Source: Dendronalium phyllosphericum CENA369 (GTDB taxonomy: Bacteria; Cyanobacteriota; Cyanobacteriia; Cyanobacteriales; Nostocaceae). From it: 64,000 nt of DNA. How positions within the stretch are numbered: position 1 is the first letter of the stretch; each line of letters begins with the position of its first letter. The stretch covers positions 1-64,000 of the forward strand of contig NZ_JAECZA010000313.1 of assembly GCF_016056275.1 (NCBI RefSeq). The letters are read 5' to 3'. Below the pieces are notes generated by a model, which saw nothing but the letters and a program-made list of their open reading frames with translations, was not told the DNA's origin and ran no database searches. The position numbers and the translations under genes were made by a program. Positions 16,824-25,365 of the stretch are shown in pieces.

Positions 16824-17567
16824 ATGAACTACACACTCAAAAATAAACGCGCACTCGTCACAGGAGGAAGTCGCGGTATCGGGGCCGCCATCGTTAAGCG
16901 TTTGGCAACTGAAGGCGCTGATGTCGCTTTCACCTATACCAATTCGCCCGATCGCGCCAAGGAAATCGCCGAAGCAGTCCAGGCGCTCGGCGTTCAGGCT
17001 TTGGACATCCAAGCCAACAGCGCTGAAGCTAGTGAGGTGGTGGCTGCTGTTGAACAGACAGTAGAGAAACTGGGTGGCATTGATATCCTTGTGAATAACG
17101 CAGGTGTAGCGCAGTTGACTCCTATTGAGGATTTCACGCTTGCGGACTTCGATCGCACCTTTGCCATTAATGTGCGTGCCGTATTTGTGGCAACTCAAGC
17201 CGCAGTCAAGCATATGCAAGAAGGCGGACGCATCATCAACATTGGCAGCACCAATGCCGAACGTGTCCCATTTGCCGGCGGCTCTGTTTATGCCATGAGC
17301 AAATCTGCTTTGCAAGGGCTTGTGCAAGGGCTGGCGCGTGACCTTGGCCCGCGTGGAATTACAATTAATAACGTCCAGCCTGGGCCGATCGCTACGGATA
17401 TGAATCCCCCAGAGGGTGAGTTTGCCGAGATGCTCAAAAAGCAGCTAGCACTGCCCCGCTACGGCACTGTTGAGGAGGTTGCAGGGATGGTCGCTTATCT
17501 AGCTGGGTCTGAGGCAGCTTACATCACTGGTGCAAACCTAATGATTGATGGAGGGTTTAGCGCCTAA
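16824..17567 (+). CDS. SDR family oxidoreductase (FabG-like)
   Basis: A 247-residue classical short-chain dehydrogenase: TGGSRGIG cofactor loop (residues 14-21), NNAG (about 91-94), the catalytic Ser in NIGSTN, the YAMSK catalytic Tyr/Lys pair (about 156-160) and a C-terminal MIDGGFSA. It would reduce a ketone or oxidise an alcohol with NAD(P)(H); the substrate is unknown. The codon third positions look noticeably more GC-rich than neighbouring genes, which hints at transfer. It stands alone, flanked by remnants on the left and repeats on the right. Confidence 0.9.
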   Translation: MNYTLKNKRALVTGGSRGIGAAIVKRLATEGADVAFTYTNSPDRAKEIAEAVQALGVQALDIQANSAEASEVVAAVEQTVEKLGGIDILVNNAGVAQLTPIEDFTLADFDRTFAINVRAVFVATQAAVKHMQEGGRIINIGSTNAERVPFAGGSVYAMSKSALQGLVQGLARDLGPRGITINNVQPGPIATDMNPPEGEFAEMLKKQLALPRYGTVEEVAGMVAYLAGSEAAYITGANLMIDGGFSA

Positions 17568-17658
17568 CTGCCACAGGTGTAGCGAATTGCAAACATCAAC
17601 CCTCAAAACCGTGTATCCTCAGCAATGAGTGGATACACTAACTGCAAGTATACTATAA

Positions 17659-17743
17659 TACCATTTCACCAAATAAATGATACAAATAATTTCTCCCCTG
17701 CTCCCCTGCGGCCTATTCGTATCAAATTTAAAGTGAAACGGTA
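17659..17743. repeat. MITE-like inverted repeat, 25-bp arms
   Basis: The left arm (17659-17683) starts TACCATTTCAC and ends GATAC. The right arm (17719-17743), read in reverse complement, starts TACCGTTTCAC and ends GATAC. The 35-bp centre contains CTCCCCTG twice. The structure resembles the short folded repeats common in Nostocales genomes and might derive from an insertion sequence. Confidence 0.5.
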
Positions 17744-17872
17744 TAACCCATAGTCAGAGCTATTTTTAGCTTCCTGAGTCAAATCAGTAGTTCGCTACAA
17801 GTGAGGAATAATACGTATGGTCGTTAACTGTTAACTGTTGAACGCCGGTTGCTTCAATAGGGAGCCATTGCG

Positions 17873-18060
17873 GTGAGACACTCCGCCCTTGGTGGTTCCC
17901 CCGTTGAAGGAAGTGTCGTTAGCGCAGCGTTAGCGAGGCACGAGCGTCACCCTTTAGGGTCTTGGGGTTTTCCCAAGACCGCAGTGGCTTCGGAGGGAAA
18001 TCCTCCCCGAAGTCGCCTCAATGGGGGAACCCCGCACGGCGCTTCTCTTTGCAGCACTGA
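17873..18060. repeat. Cluster of small hairpin repeats
   Basis: Several short perfect stems follow one another: ACCCTTTAGGGT, CTTGGGGTTTTCCCAAG and GGAGGGAAATCCTCC. GGTGGTTCCCCCGTTGA and its near-inverse TCAATGGGGGAACCCC flank the group about 120 bp apart. This looks like nested insertion of several small dispersed repeats at one site. Confidence 0.5.
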
Positions 18061-18216
18061 TCCACCGCAACGCACTGGCTCCTGTCAACGGTCAACACTC
18101 AACACTCTAATCGAGCAAAGCAAGAATAGCTCTGCCTCCGGTCAATGTACAATTTTTATGTGGAACAGCTTATTACATATTCGACAATCAACCGTTTGAA
18201 AAATGGATAAAAAGTT

Positions 18217-19362
18217 ATGCTCCATCGGAGAAAATTTTTAAAAAGTGCAGGATATACAACCCTTTCTGCCTTATTGACTATGGGGGTTTTGAAGCAAAAA
18301 CAAAGCCATAACAATAATGTTGCTATGGCAAGTTATCCAAGTACAAATGTAAGTTCTCCCCTTCGGCAATTAGCTGCTGCCAAAGGAAAACTCTATGGTG
18401 CAGCAATTGATAGTGTCTATTTACAAAAAGATGCGGGTTATGCCGCCCTACTTGCTCGCGAATGTGGAATTGCGACACCGAATGGTGAATTAAAATGGAA
18501 CGCTACAGAACCATCGCCAGGAGTATTTAACTTTAAGTCAGCAGATGTAATTGCTGATTTCTGCCAAAAATATAATATCAAATTGCACGGTCATACCCTT
18601 CTTTGGAATCAGGCATTACCTAGCTGGGTTTCTTTCCCTCCCACAATGCAACAACTCCAAAAACATGTCACTGGGGTTATGGGACATTATAAGAATAGCC
18701 CTGTTTTAAAGTCTTGGGATATTGCTAACGAAATTATTGCTGCTAATCCAAATGAAACTAATGATACTACCTATGGTTTACTTCTAGGATTAACACCGCA
18801 ATATATTCTAGAATTGTTTAAATTTGCTGCTTCGGTTGATAGTACTAAACTATTTTACCTCAATGAGACTAGCGTTGAAGGCGCTTCATGGAGATCGGAT
18901 CGCTGGTTAGCATTGATCGAATACTTGAAGAATAATGGAGCTAAAATTGACGGTGCGGGTCTACAATCGCATCTATGGTTTTCAACTGCATACCCTTTTG
19001 ACGCTAAAGGATTTAGTTCTGTCTTAAAAAGACTTAACGATCTTGAAGTTAAACCAATAATTACAGAATTAGATATTATTATTGATTTGCCACTACCCAA
19101 CAATATCCAAGATTTAGACCGGATGGTAGCTGACAGTTACAAGCGATATCTCGATCTATGTTTTGCGGCTGATGTTGACACTGTAATTACATGGGGGATT
19201 ACCGATCGCTATAGCTGGATACGCGATCTCAACTATATGCCAGCAAAATTTAAAGCCGATCGAAGTCGCCAGCAATATCTGCGTCCGCTTCCCTACGATC
19301 GCAACTTACAACCTAAACTTGCCCGCAATGCTATTGCCCAAGCTTTTCAACAAGCAACTTAA
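18217..19362 (+). CDS. Exported GH10 endo-beta-1,4-xylanase-like hydrolase
   Basis: A 381-residue protein. The first 35 residues contain RRKFLKSAG followed by a hydrophobic stretch, a Tat-type or Sec export signal. The catalytic domain shows GH10 landmarks: HGHTLLWNQALPSW, WDIANEI with the acid/base Glu, DGAGLQSHLW, and ITELDI with the nucleophile Glu; TWGITDRYSW near the end is also diagnostic. GH10 enzymes cut the beta-1,4 backbone of xylan. In a cyanobacterium it could act on the organism's own sheath polysaccharide or on plant material. No carbohydrate-binding module is attached. Confidence 0.9.
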   Translation: MLHRRKFLKSAGYTTLSALLTMGVLKQKQSHNNNVAMASYPSTNVSSPLRQLAAAKGKLYGAAIDSVYLQKDAGYAALLARECGIATPNGELKWNATEPSPGVFNFKSADVIADFCQKYNIKLHGHTLLWNQALPSWVSFPPTMQQLQKHVTGVMGHYKNSPVLKSWDIANEIIAANPNETNDTTYGLLLGLTPQYILELFKFAASVDSTKLFYLNETSVEGASWRSDRWLALIEYLKNNGAKIDGAGLQSHLWFSTAYPFDAKGFSSVLKRLNDLEVKPIITELDIIIDLPLPNNIQDLDRMVADSYKRYLDLCFAADVDTVITWGITDRYSWIRDLNYMPAKFKADRSRQQYLRPLPYDRNLQPKLARNAIAQAFQQAT

Positions 19363-19428
19363 TACTCGCTCATCGAAAACTTGGGTTTGAAACCCGCCTT
19401 TCCAGAGCGCTCCATAATTTAAAATTTT

Positions 19429-20052
19429 TCATTTTCTGAATAAGAATGAAACAAGCCTGGGTAGTTTATTTCCATCGCGTTCGTGCCACCACTCGTTGAA
19501 ATCCTCAAGCAGGAAACCATGATTTTTTGCTGGTTGAAAAAAATCTGATAAGTGATGTAAAAATGCTGGAATTTGAATCACTTCTTGATTTCTTTGAAAA
19601 TTAGCTTGTGTGCCTTGATATTGTCTAAATGGATGAAGTTCACAAATGAAAAAATATCCTCCTTTCATGAGTACGCGGTAGGCTTCTGAAAAGACAAATG
19701 ACAAGTCTTTGATGTGTTCTAGAACGAGATTACAGGTAATTAAATCTGTGGACTCAGAGCTGAAAGTCCATTGGTTCGTGATATCGGCTGTAACGAACAT
19801 CACGTTGGCTGAATTCACTTTTTCTTTCGCCTTTTCAAGCATGGATACTGAAAAATCCACTGCATAAACCTTTTGGGCGATTTGTGACAACAGCAACGTA
19901 TTTTTGCCTGTGCCACAGCCAATTTCAACTGCCGATTTACACCTCAAATTCATTAAGGTTTCTTTAGTAACGATTCGATCCAGATCGCGCGTCAGGTTTT
20001 CGTCAGCATCATAGGTATTTGACCAATTATCGTATGCGGCTCGAACACTCAT
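19429..20052 (-). CDS. class I SAM-dependent methyltransferase
   Basis: A 207-residue Rossmann methyltransferase: motif I VEIGCGTGKNT (about 42-52), an acidic residue in VYAVDFS (strand 2), CNLVLEHI (motif II/III region) and AYRVLMKGGYFFI. The N-terminal AYDNWSNTYD is typical of UbiE-like small-molecule methylases. The substrate is unknown. It converges on the xylanase gene with 66 bp between stops. Confidence 0.88.
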   Translation of the reverse strand: MSVRAAYDNWSNTYDADENLTRDLDRIVTKETLMNLRCKSAVEIGCGTGKNTLLLSQIAQKVYAVDFSVSMLEKAKEKVNSANVMFVTADITNQWTFSSESTDLITCNLVLEHIKDLSFVFSEAYRVLMKGGYFFICELHPFRQYQGTQANFQRNQEVIQIPAFLHHLSDFFQPAKNHGFLLEDFNEWWHERDGNKLPRLVSFLFRK

Positions 20053-20121
20053 ATTGACTTAAGAAATGGTTAGACTTTGATGAGTAGAATTATCCTAGCT
20101 TTAATCTGATACGTAACATTT

Positions 20122-20622
20122 TTATGGCGCTGTTTGCTTACAGAGCGCGAGCGTCAGCAATGCTGCTGCTGCAAACGCTGCTATTGTCCGAACATGGTTC
20201 CAGAGCGTCCAGTAAGTCAGATATCTAGCCCATAGATTTGCGCCCTCAGTAGTATCTGGTTTGGCGATCGCTAGGGCATCATTCAGAGGCACATTGAAGG
20301 CGATCGTCACCAGAATCGTGCCAACCAGATAGAGTAAACTACCAACAAGCAAGTAGACCGCACCAAGTTGATGCAATTTTGACAGCGAGGCGATCGCTAT
20401 AACCAGGCAAGCCAAACCCGTTCCAAAAAGCGCCACCATAAACAACGGATTGATAGCTGTGATATTAATCGATTGCATGGCGATAATCCCTTCCCTTGGT
20501 TGAAGTCGTGCAAGAGCATTCATCACAAAAGTTGAGAAGGCAAAGAAGACTCCCCCTACCAGTCCGCAGCCCAAGGCTGTGAAAAGTTTGAATGCAAAAG
20601 GCAAATGGTCAATAGTTGTCAT
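20122..20622 (-). CDS. DUF1772 (anthrone oxygenase-like) membrane protein
   Basis: The start at 20622 (MTTIDHLPF) is chosen because GGAGGAG lies directly before it; the open frame reaches 20724 but those codons are unlike the family. The 166 residues form about four membrane helices with the GGVFFAFSTFVMNAL motif, central FMVALFGTGLACL and YLVGTILVT helices, and a C-terminal WTLWNHVRTIAAF typical of DUF1772. The family includes fungal anthrone oxygenases, but bacterial members mostly have no known role. It is divergent from the secreted-protein gene at 20777. Confidence 0.82.
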   Translation of the reverse strand: MTTIDHLPFAFKLFTALGCGLVGGVFFAFSTFVMNALARLQPREGIIAMQSINITAINPLFMVALFGTGLACLVIAIASLSKLHQLGAVYLLVGSLLYLVGTILVTIAFNVPLNDALAIAKPDTTEGANLWARYLTYWTLWNHVRTIAAFAAAALLTLALCKQTAP

Positions 20623-20776
20623 AAATCCTCCTCCAAATGCATTTCTTTTAGACATTTCAGCGTAATTACAGTTGCATATTTTGAAGTTTATATCTACAAA
20701 ATCGTATAGAAACTCGCAAATCAAAGAAAATCACTCAATTTTTTCGCAAACAGATACTAAAAACTTCTATTTTGTG

Positions 20777-21199
20777 ATGAAACATTTGTTAATCGGTAGT
20801 TTATCAACCTTACTTTTTGCAGTCGGAGCTTATGTTTTACCAGCTCCTTCATTGGCACAATTTGCAAATGTCAAACAGCATTTGAATTCTCTGACTACAA
20901 GCCGTGTAGTTTTTGCTAGAGGTAAAAGTAGTACCACAATTGAAAATGCCGAAAATAACATCTATATATTAAGAGCTAAAGCTGGACAAACGTTAACTTT
21001 AAAAGTTAATAGTTTAGGCGCTCGTGCCAGTGTTACTATCTACGGTGTTAATGGTAAACCTTTAAGTCCAGTTTTCGCTGGTGCTGGCGGTGAAAGTCAG
21101 ATTTTTCGTCTGCATCTTTCTAACACAGGTGATTACTATATCGTAGGCGGTTCTGGCCCGACTAATCATTTATACAATTTCACAGTTTCTATTAAATAA
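20777..21199 (+). CDS. Small secreted protein, PPC-like beta domain
   Basis: The start is set at the ATG at 20777 because MKHLLIGSLSTLLFAVGAY followed by PAPSLAQ is a clear Sec signal peptide with a likely cut after SLA or AQ. The mature part of about 110 residues is beta-rich: VVFARGKSSTTIENAENNIYI, AKAGQTLTLKVNS, VTIYGVNGKPL and LSNTGDYYIVGGSG. This matches the pattern of pre-peptidase C-terminal-type domains that stabilise or target exported proteins. No partner is adjacent. Confidence 0.7.
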   Translation: MKHLLIGSLSTLLFAVGAYVLPAPSLAQFANVKQHLNSLTTSRVVFARGKSSTTIENAENNIYILRAKAGQTLTLKVNSLGARASVTIYGVNGKPLSPVFAGAGGESQIFRLHLSNTGDYYIVGGSGPTNHLYNFTVSIK

Positions 21200-21510
21200 C
21201 AATATAAAGTACCTGCTCAATGAGGGATATAAGGGCGAACGTAACAGCGCCTTTACAAGTTTTTGTATGTGTATCAAGATTTTGGGGGATTGGTGTCAAG
21301 TCTTGTTACAGTGTGGAATTTATCCGATTGTTAAAACGGACATTCCGCTTTTTTAGGTTTTCGGGGAATTTCTTGCCTATATAAAGTGCGTATAGGTAGA
21401 TTAGGCTAAAAACCTTAGTGAATAGCTAGAAGTCCCTTCTAAGCCATTTTCTGATAATCTTAGAAGCGGCTTGACTTAATTCTTAAACACCCGACGCGAT
21501 CGCACCTAAT
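21200..21510. other. Non-coding spacer
   Basis: No ORF with coding character is visible on either strand. Two TTCTAAG/CTTAGAA stretches around 21440-21465 could pair, and a GCGATCGC octamer lies near 21497. Nothing further can be supported. Confidence 0.5.
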
Positions 21511-21684
21511 TCACGACGCTAACCTTTTTTTAAGTTCTGCCTCTAGCTGTTCAGGTGTGCTTACAACCACCCCAGGACGCGCCCTAACAATGCTGAGGTA
21601 ATGCTGAAATGCTTCTTCATCTTGTGGATTAGCTATTACATACTGTCGTAAATCTACCTCGCTTAAGCTCATGTAATCGGTCAT
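21511..21684 (-). CDS. DUF6887-like small protein (57 aa)
   Basis: The minus strand encodes 57 residues beginning MTDYMSLSEVDLRQYVIANP, then QDEEAFQHYLSIV and ending STPEQLEAELKKRLAS. The pattern (L-R-x-Y-V-x-A-N-x-x-D-E-E-A-F) is that of cyanobacterial DUF6887 proteins. Its ATG overlaps the stop of the DUF6888-like gene by 4 bp, so the two are translationally coupled. Such pairs are frequent in cyanobacteria; a toxin-antitoxin-like behaviour has been suspected from the architecture only. Confidence 0.7.
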   Translation of the reverse strand: MTDYMSLSEVDLRQYVIANPQDEEAFQHYLSIVRARPGVVVSTPEQLEAELKKRLAS

Positions 21685-21857
21685 CTAATTAATACCTCTC
21701 CGTTACCAAGTATTTCTACTTCTATACTTTCGCTTATTAAGATGACTACTCTGGCTGTTCTTTCATCGTACCGGACTAAAGAAATATCTCGTAGTAGGTT
21801 GCTAGCCCTTACACAGAAATCAAAGAATGCCTTAAGCTGCTCTATTGTAGGTTCCAT
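21681..21857 (-). CDS. DUF6888-like small protein
   Basis: The start at 21857 (MEPTIEQ) follows a GGGGG-rich ribosome site; the open frame could begin 10 codons earlier. The 58 residues read QLKAFFDFCVRASNLLRDIS, then VRYDERTARVVILISESIEV and LGNGEVLIR, matching the DUF6888 layout (helix, RYDER motif, two strands, NGE turn). It is the first gene of a two-gene unit with the DUF6887-like protein. Confidence 0.7.
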   Translation of the reverse strand: MEPTIEQLKAFFDFCVRASNLLRDISLVRYDERTARVVILISESIEVEILGNGEVLIR

Positions 21858-22059
21858 AATACCCCCTTTTTTGTTGTTTTGGTACATTAGAAGGATTTTG
21901 TTACTTCTGTATAGGGGGTAAATTACCTAAAAAATACGTTTCAGCTTTTCATCAACTTACTATCAACGATAAATACAAATGCGATCGCTCACTTTCCTCA
22001 CCATCCCCGAATAACTTCGATAAAATCACTATGGTGCTAGTTAACCTTCCTCAAGTCTC

Positions 22060-24744
22060 ATGAAAAGCGATCGCCCATTCTCCTCATCTTCTCTTCAACG
22101 TCCGGAAATACTTGCGCCAGCAGGTAACTGGGAATGTGCCAAAGCTGCTGTGGAAAACGGGGCAGATGCGATTTACTTCGGTTTGGATAGGTTCAACGCC
22201 AGAATGCGGGCGCAAAACTTTACCGAGGCTGACTTACCTCAATTTATGGCATTCCTGCACCATCGGGGTGTGAAAGGCTATGTCACTGTTAATACCCTCA
22301 TCTTCCCCAAAGAACTAGCACAAGCGCAGCAATATCTCCGCACAATTATTGCCGCAGGGGTGGATGCAGCGATCGTTCAGGATGTCGGTATCTGTCGTCT
22401 CATCCGTCACCTCTCGCCTGATTTCCCCATCCACGCCTCTACGCAAATGACTATTACTAGTGCAGCGGGGGTAGAATTTGTCAAGTCCCTTGGTTGTCAG
22501 TTGGTGGTGCTGGCGCGGGAATGTTCCCTCAAAGAAATCAATAAAATTCAGCAGCAGATTGCCCAACAAAACACTTCGCTACCTTTAGAAGTCTTCGTTC
22601 ACGGTGCTTTGTGCGTGGCGTATTCCGGTCAGTGTTTGACTAGTGAAGCTTTGGGAGGACGTTCTGCTAATAGAGGCGAGTGTGCCCAAGCTTGCCGAAT
22701 GCCCTATGAATTAATCGCTGATGGGGAAGTTGTAGATTTGGGAAATCGCAAATATTTACTCAGTCCGCAAGATTTAGCAGGGTTAGAAGTGTTGCCTGAT
22801 TTGGTAAAGTCAGGGGTAACTTCTCTCAAGATTGAAGGTCGTTTGAAAGCACCGGAGTATGTTGCCAACGTCACCCGTGTTTATCGGCAAGCTTTGGATC
22901 GGGTGATGGAAGAATTAGACGCGGGGACGCGGAGAGAGGGAGACGCGGGGAATGGAGTAAAAAAAAGCTTTGCGTCTTCTCAAGAAAACTACAATCTAGA
23001 GATGGCATTTTCTCGCGGACTTTACACGGGCTGGTTTGGCGGGATTAATAATCAGGAATTGGTTCATGCCCACTTTGGTAAAAAGCGCGGTGTTCTCCTG
23101 GGCGAAGTCACCCGCATCCGTAACGAACAAGTCACTGTCAGACTAGAAGCACCAGTTAAACCAGGGGATGGAATTGTGTTTGACTGCGGTCATCCAGAGG
23201 CGAAGGAAGAAGGCGGCCGTGTTTATGGAGTTGTTGAAAAGGGTAAAGAAGCCTTACTAACCTTTGGTCGAAGTGATTTGAATCTACGCCGAGTACATGT
23301 AGGCGATAAGGTTTGGAAAACAAGCGATCCAGAACTCGATAAGCAACTACGCCAGAGTTTTGCTGGCGATAATCCTCAATTTCAGCGTCCTATTTCTCTA
23401 GAGGTTTATGGAGAAGTTGGGCAGCCACTAATTGCGATCGCCCGCGATGAACTCGGTAATATTGTACAAGTGGAATCTGCAATTGCCTTGGTGGAAGCAC
23501 ACACCAAACCCTTAGATACAAATCGTTTGCAAGAACAATTGGGCCGTCTTGGTAACACTCCCTTCGCTTTAGGAACGCTAACCAATCATCTCAGCGGTGC
23601 TGTTATGCTGCCCGTAAGCGAGTTGAACCGGATGCGGCGAGAAATAGTAACGCAGTTGGAAGAGTTGCGAACTCAGCCCAAACGCTGGCAACTACACTCT
23701 GATGTCTCTTTCCAAAACCTACTCCCCTCCTCATCTCCCAAAAAAGAGGACACGGGGACACGGGGACATGGGGACGCGGGGAATTTATCACAAACACTCT
23801 CCGCGTCACCGCATCTCCCCATCTCCGCGTCTTCTTCATCCCCTTCACTCATTGTCCTAGTACGCAACCTCAAGCAACTCCAAGCCGCCCTCCAAGCTGG
23901 TGTTGAAACACTTTACTGCGAATTTGAAGACCCCCGCGCCTACCGAGAAGCCGTACATTTAGTACGCCAACAAGCGCAAACACAAAAAGAAAAATTTCTC
24001 CCTCATCCCCCTCATCTCCCTCATCCTCCTCATCCCACCATTTGGGTTGCACCACCCCGCATTACCAAACCTGGGGAAAACTGGATTTTGCAGCAAGTGC
24101 GTGCCTCAAAAGCAGATGGGTATTTGATACGGAACTATGACCAACTACAATTTTTTGCCGCAGACCGTTGTATTGGAGATTTTTCGCTTAACGTTGCTAA
24201 CCCTTTAACAGCAGGTTACTTTCAGCAACGTTTTGGTTTGGAAAGATTGACGGCATCCTACGACCTAAATATCACTCAACTCGAAGATTTGCTTACCAAT
24301 TGCCCACCCCATTGGTTTGAGGTAACAATCCATCAGCACATGCCGATGTTTCACATGGAACACTGTGTATTCTGTGCTTTTCTTTCTGAGGGAACAGACT
24401 ACACTAATTGCGGACGACCTTGCGAGAAATATGAAGTTAAGTTGCGCGATCGCGTCGGTAGCGAACACGTCCTGCAAGCAGATGTTGGTTGTCGCAATAC
24501 TGTATTTAATGGTACTGCTCAAACTGGAGCAGAGTACGTACAGCACCTGATACACTTAGGATTGCGTCACTTCCGCATTGAATTTATTAATGAGACTCCA
24601 GACCAAGTGCAAAAAACAATACATCACTATCACCAATTATTGCAAGGCAAGATTACAGGTTCGCAACTGTGGCGAGAGTTGAAACTGCAAAATCAATTAG
24701 GCGTAACTCGTGGGCCTTTGGGAATGTCTGCATTGCGTTCATAA
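22060..24744 (+). CDS. U32 family peptidase/RNA-hydroxylation-type protein with DUF3656
   Basis: An 894-residue protein. The start motif PEILAPAGNWECAKAAVENG, ADAIYFGL, and the U32 signature around HGALCVAYSGQC through GGRSANRGECAQACR are unmistakable; more Cys-containing blocks follow (HCVFCAFLSEG, NCGRPCEKY). U32 proteins include collagenase-like peptidases and RlhA/TrhP-type enzymes for tRNA or rRNA hydroxylation with an iron-sulfur cluster, which the conserved Cys residues support. Two segments (about 288-305 and 560-592) are encoded by G-rich or C-rich microsatellite-like DNA and look inserted. It is convergent with the Uma2 gene, 6 bp apart. Confidence 0.9.
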   Translation: MKSDRPFSSSSLQRPEILAPAGNWECAKAAVENGADAIYFGLDRFNARMRAQNFTEADLPQFMAFLHHRGVKGYVTVNTLIFPKELAQAQQYLRTIIAAGVDAAIVQDVGICRLIRHLSPDFPIHASTQMTITSAAGVEFVKSLGCQLVVLARECSLKEINKIQQQIAQQNTSLPLEVFVHGALCVAYSGQCLTSEALGGRSANRGECAQACRMPYELIADGEVVDLGNRKYLLSPQDLAGLEVLPDLVKSGVTSLKIEGRLKAPEYVANVTRVYRQALDRVMEELDAGTRREGDAGNGVKKSFASSQENYNLEMAFSRGLYTGWFGGINNQELVHAHFGKKRGVLLGEVTRIRNEQVTVRLEAPVKPGDGIVFDCGHPEAKEEGGRVYGVVEKGKEALLTFGRSDLNLRRVHVGDKVWKTSDPELDKQLRQSFAGDNPQFQRPISLEVYGEVGQPLIAIARDELGNIVQVESAIALVEAHTKPLDTNRLQEQLGRLGNTPFALGTLTNHLSGAVMLPVSELNRMRREIVTQLEELRTQPKRWQLHSDVSFQNLLPSSSPKKEDTGTRGHGDAGNLSQTLSASPHLPISASSSSPSLIVLVRNLKQLQAALQAGVETLYCEFEDPRAYREAVHLVRQQAQTQKEKFLPHPPHLPHPPHPTIWVAPPRITKPGENWILQQVRASKADGYLIRNYDQLQFFAADRCIGDFSLNVANPLTAGYFQQRFGLERLTASYDLNITQLEDLLTNCPPHWFEVTIHQHMPMFHMEHCVFCAFLSEGTDYTNCGRPCEKYEVKLRDRVGSEHVLQADVGCRNTVFNGTAQTGAEYVQHLIHLGLRHFRIEFINETPDQVQKTIHHYHQLLQGKITGSQLWRELKLQNQLGVTRGPLGMSALRS
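23748..23783 (+). repeat. In-frame GGGGACAC-type microsatellite in the U32 gene
   Basis: Units of GGGGACAC, GGGGACAT and GGGGACGC follow each other and translate to Asp/Thr/Gly/Arg-rich sequence (EDTGTRGHGDAG). A related GGGGACGC-containing patch occurs at about 22920-22950, also in frame. Both sit between conserved blocks. Confidence 0.6.
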
Positions 24745-24750
24745 TTTATA

Positions 24751-25365
24751 TTATTGCGATCGCCCAGCTTGAAAAATCTGTTCGGCAGTCAAATTCAATT
24801 CTGGGAAAGTGGGCGATACAATCCGGTCATTAGCCCGAAATAGGTTAACTTGATACTCACCGTCCACTAAATAATAGATGGAAATAGTAGGTTGTTTGGG
24901 ATTACCTATGTACCTTCTACCACCCAAAGCTAAATAATCAATAATCCAGTATTCAGGAACGCCAAAAGTTTCGTAGTCAACTAGCTTATGTGCGTAATCA
25001 TCCTTCCAATTAGTACTAACGACTTCAATAACTAAAGGAACAGACGCAGCTTGAGTAACCGTTGAAGACTTTTTCCACATCGGTTCTGCTGCAAGATTAT
25101 TTTGATTTATGACTATCACATCAGGCGAATAACCTGATTCTTTGTCAGGAACTTTGACCAGTGCTTGCTTGGGGATGAGGTATGGGAGTTTTAATCGTTT
25201 GAACTCTACAGTTATTTCACCAGCTAAAAAACCATTAATCTCTTCATGATCCCCTATTGGCTGCATTTCAACGATTACTCTATCGTGTAGTTCATAGCGC
25301 CCGCCGTCTGGTTTCCAATTTAGGAATTCTTCAAAAGTTACTGTTTTCGGTAAAGCTTGAAACAT
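24751..25365 (-). CDS. Uma2 family (DUF820) endonuclease-like protein
   Basis: The start is placed at 25365 (MFQALPKTVTFEEF) because AGGAG precedes it by 9 bases. The 204 residues have the PD-(D/E)xK-like DUF820 layout: YELHDRVIVEM, YSPDVIVINQ with the Asp, VPLVIEVVST with the acidic residue, and YETFGVPEYWIIDY. The family is greatly expanded in cyanobacteria; nuclease activity is predicted from the fold and the biological role is unknown. Confidence 0.88.
   Translation of the reverse strand: MFQALPKTVTFEEFLNWKPDGGRYELHDRVIVEMQPIGDHEEINGFLAGEITVEFKRLKLPYLIPKQALVKVPDKESGYSPDVIVINQNNLAAEPMWKKSSTVTQAASVPLVIEVVSTNWKDDYAHKLVDYETFGVPEYWIIDYLALGGRRYIGNPKQPTISIYYLVDGEYQVNLFRANDRIVSPTFPELNLTAEQIFQAGRSQ

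Larger units (their letters stand above)
17568..18216. other. Repeat-rich spacer before the xylanase gene
   Basis: No real gene lies here. The 108-codon frame at 17873-18199 is made almost wholly of hairpin repeats. The spacer holds a 25-bp inverted repeat at 17659-17743, GTTAACT-type short repeats near 17823-17840, hairpins to about 18060 and CAACxxTCAAC-type short repeats near 18086-18108, then an AT-rich stretch before the ATG at 18217. Confidence 0.6.

Noticed and set aside
17873..18199. 108-codon plus-strand frame
   Set aside because: Made of hairpin repeats; composition is not protein-like.
19382..19396. GGGTTTGAAACCC as terminator between xylanase and methyltransferase
   Set aside because: Arms leave a one-base loop and no U-run follows; a chance palindrome is as likely.
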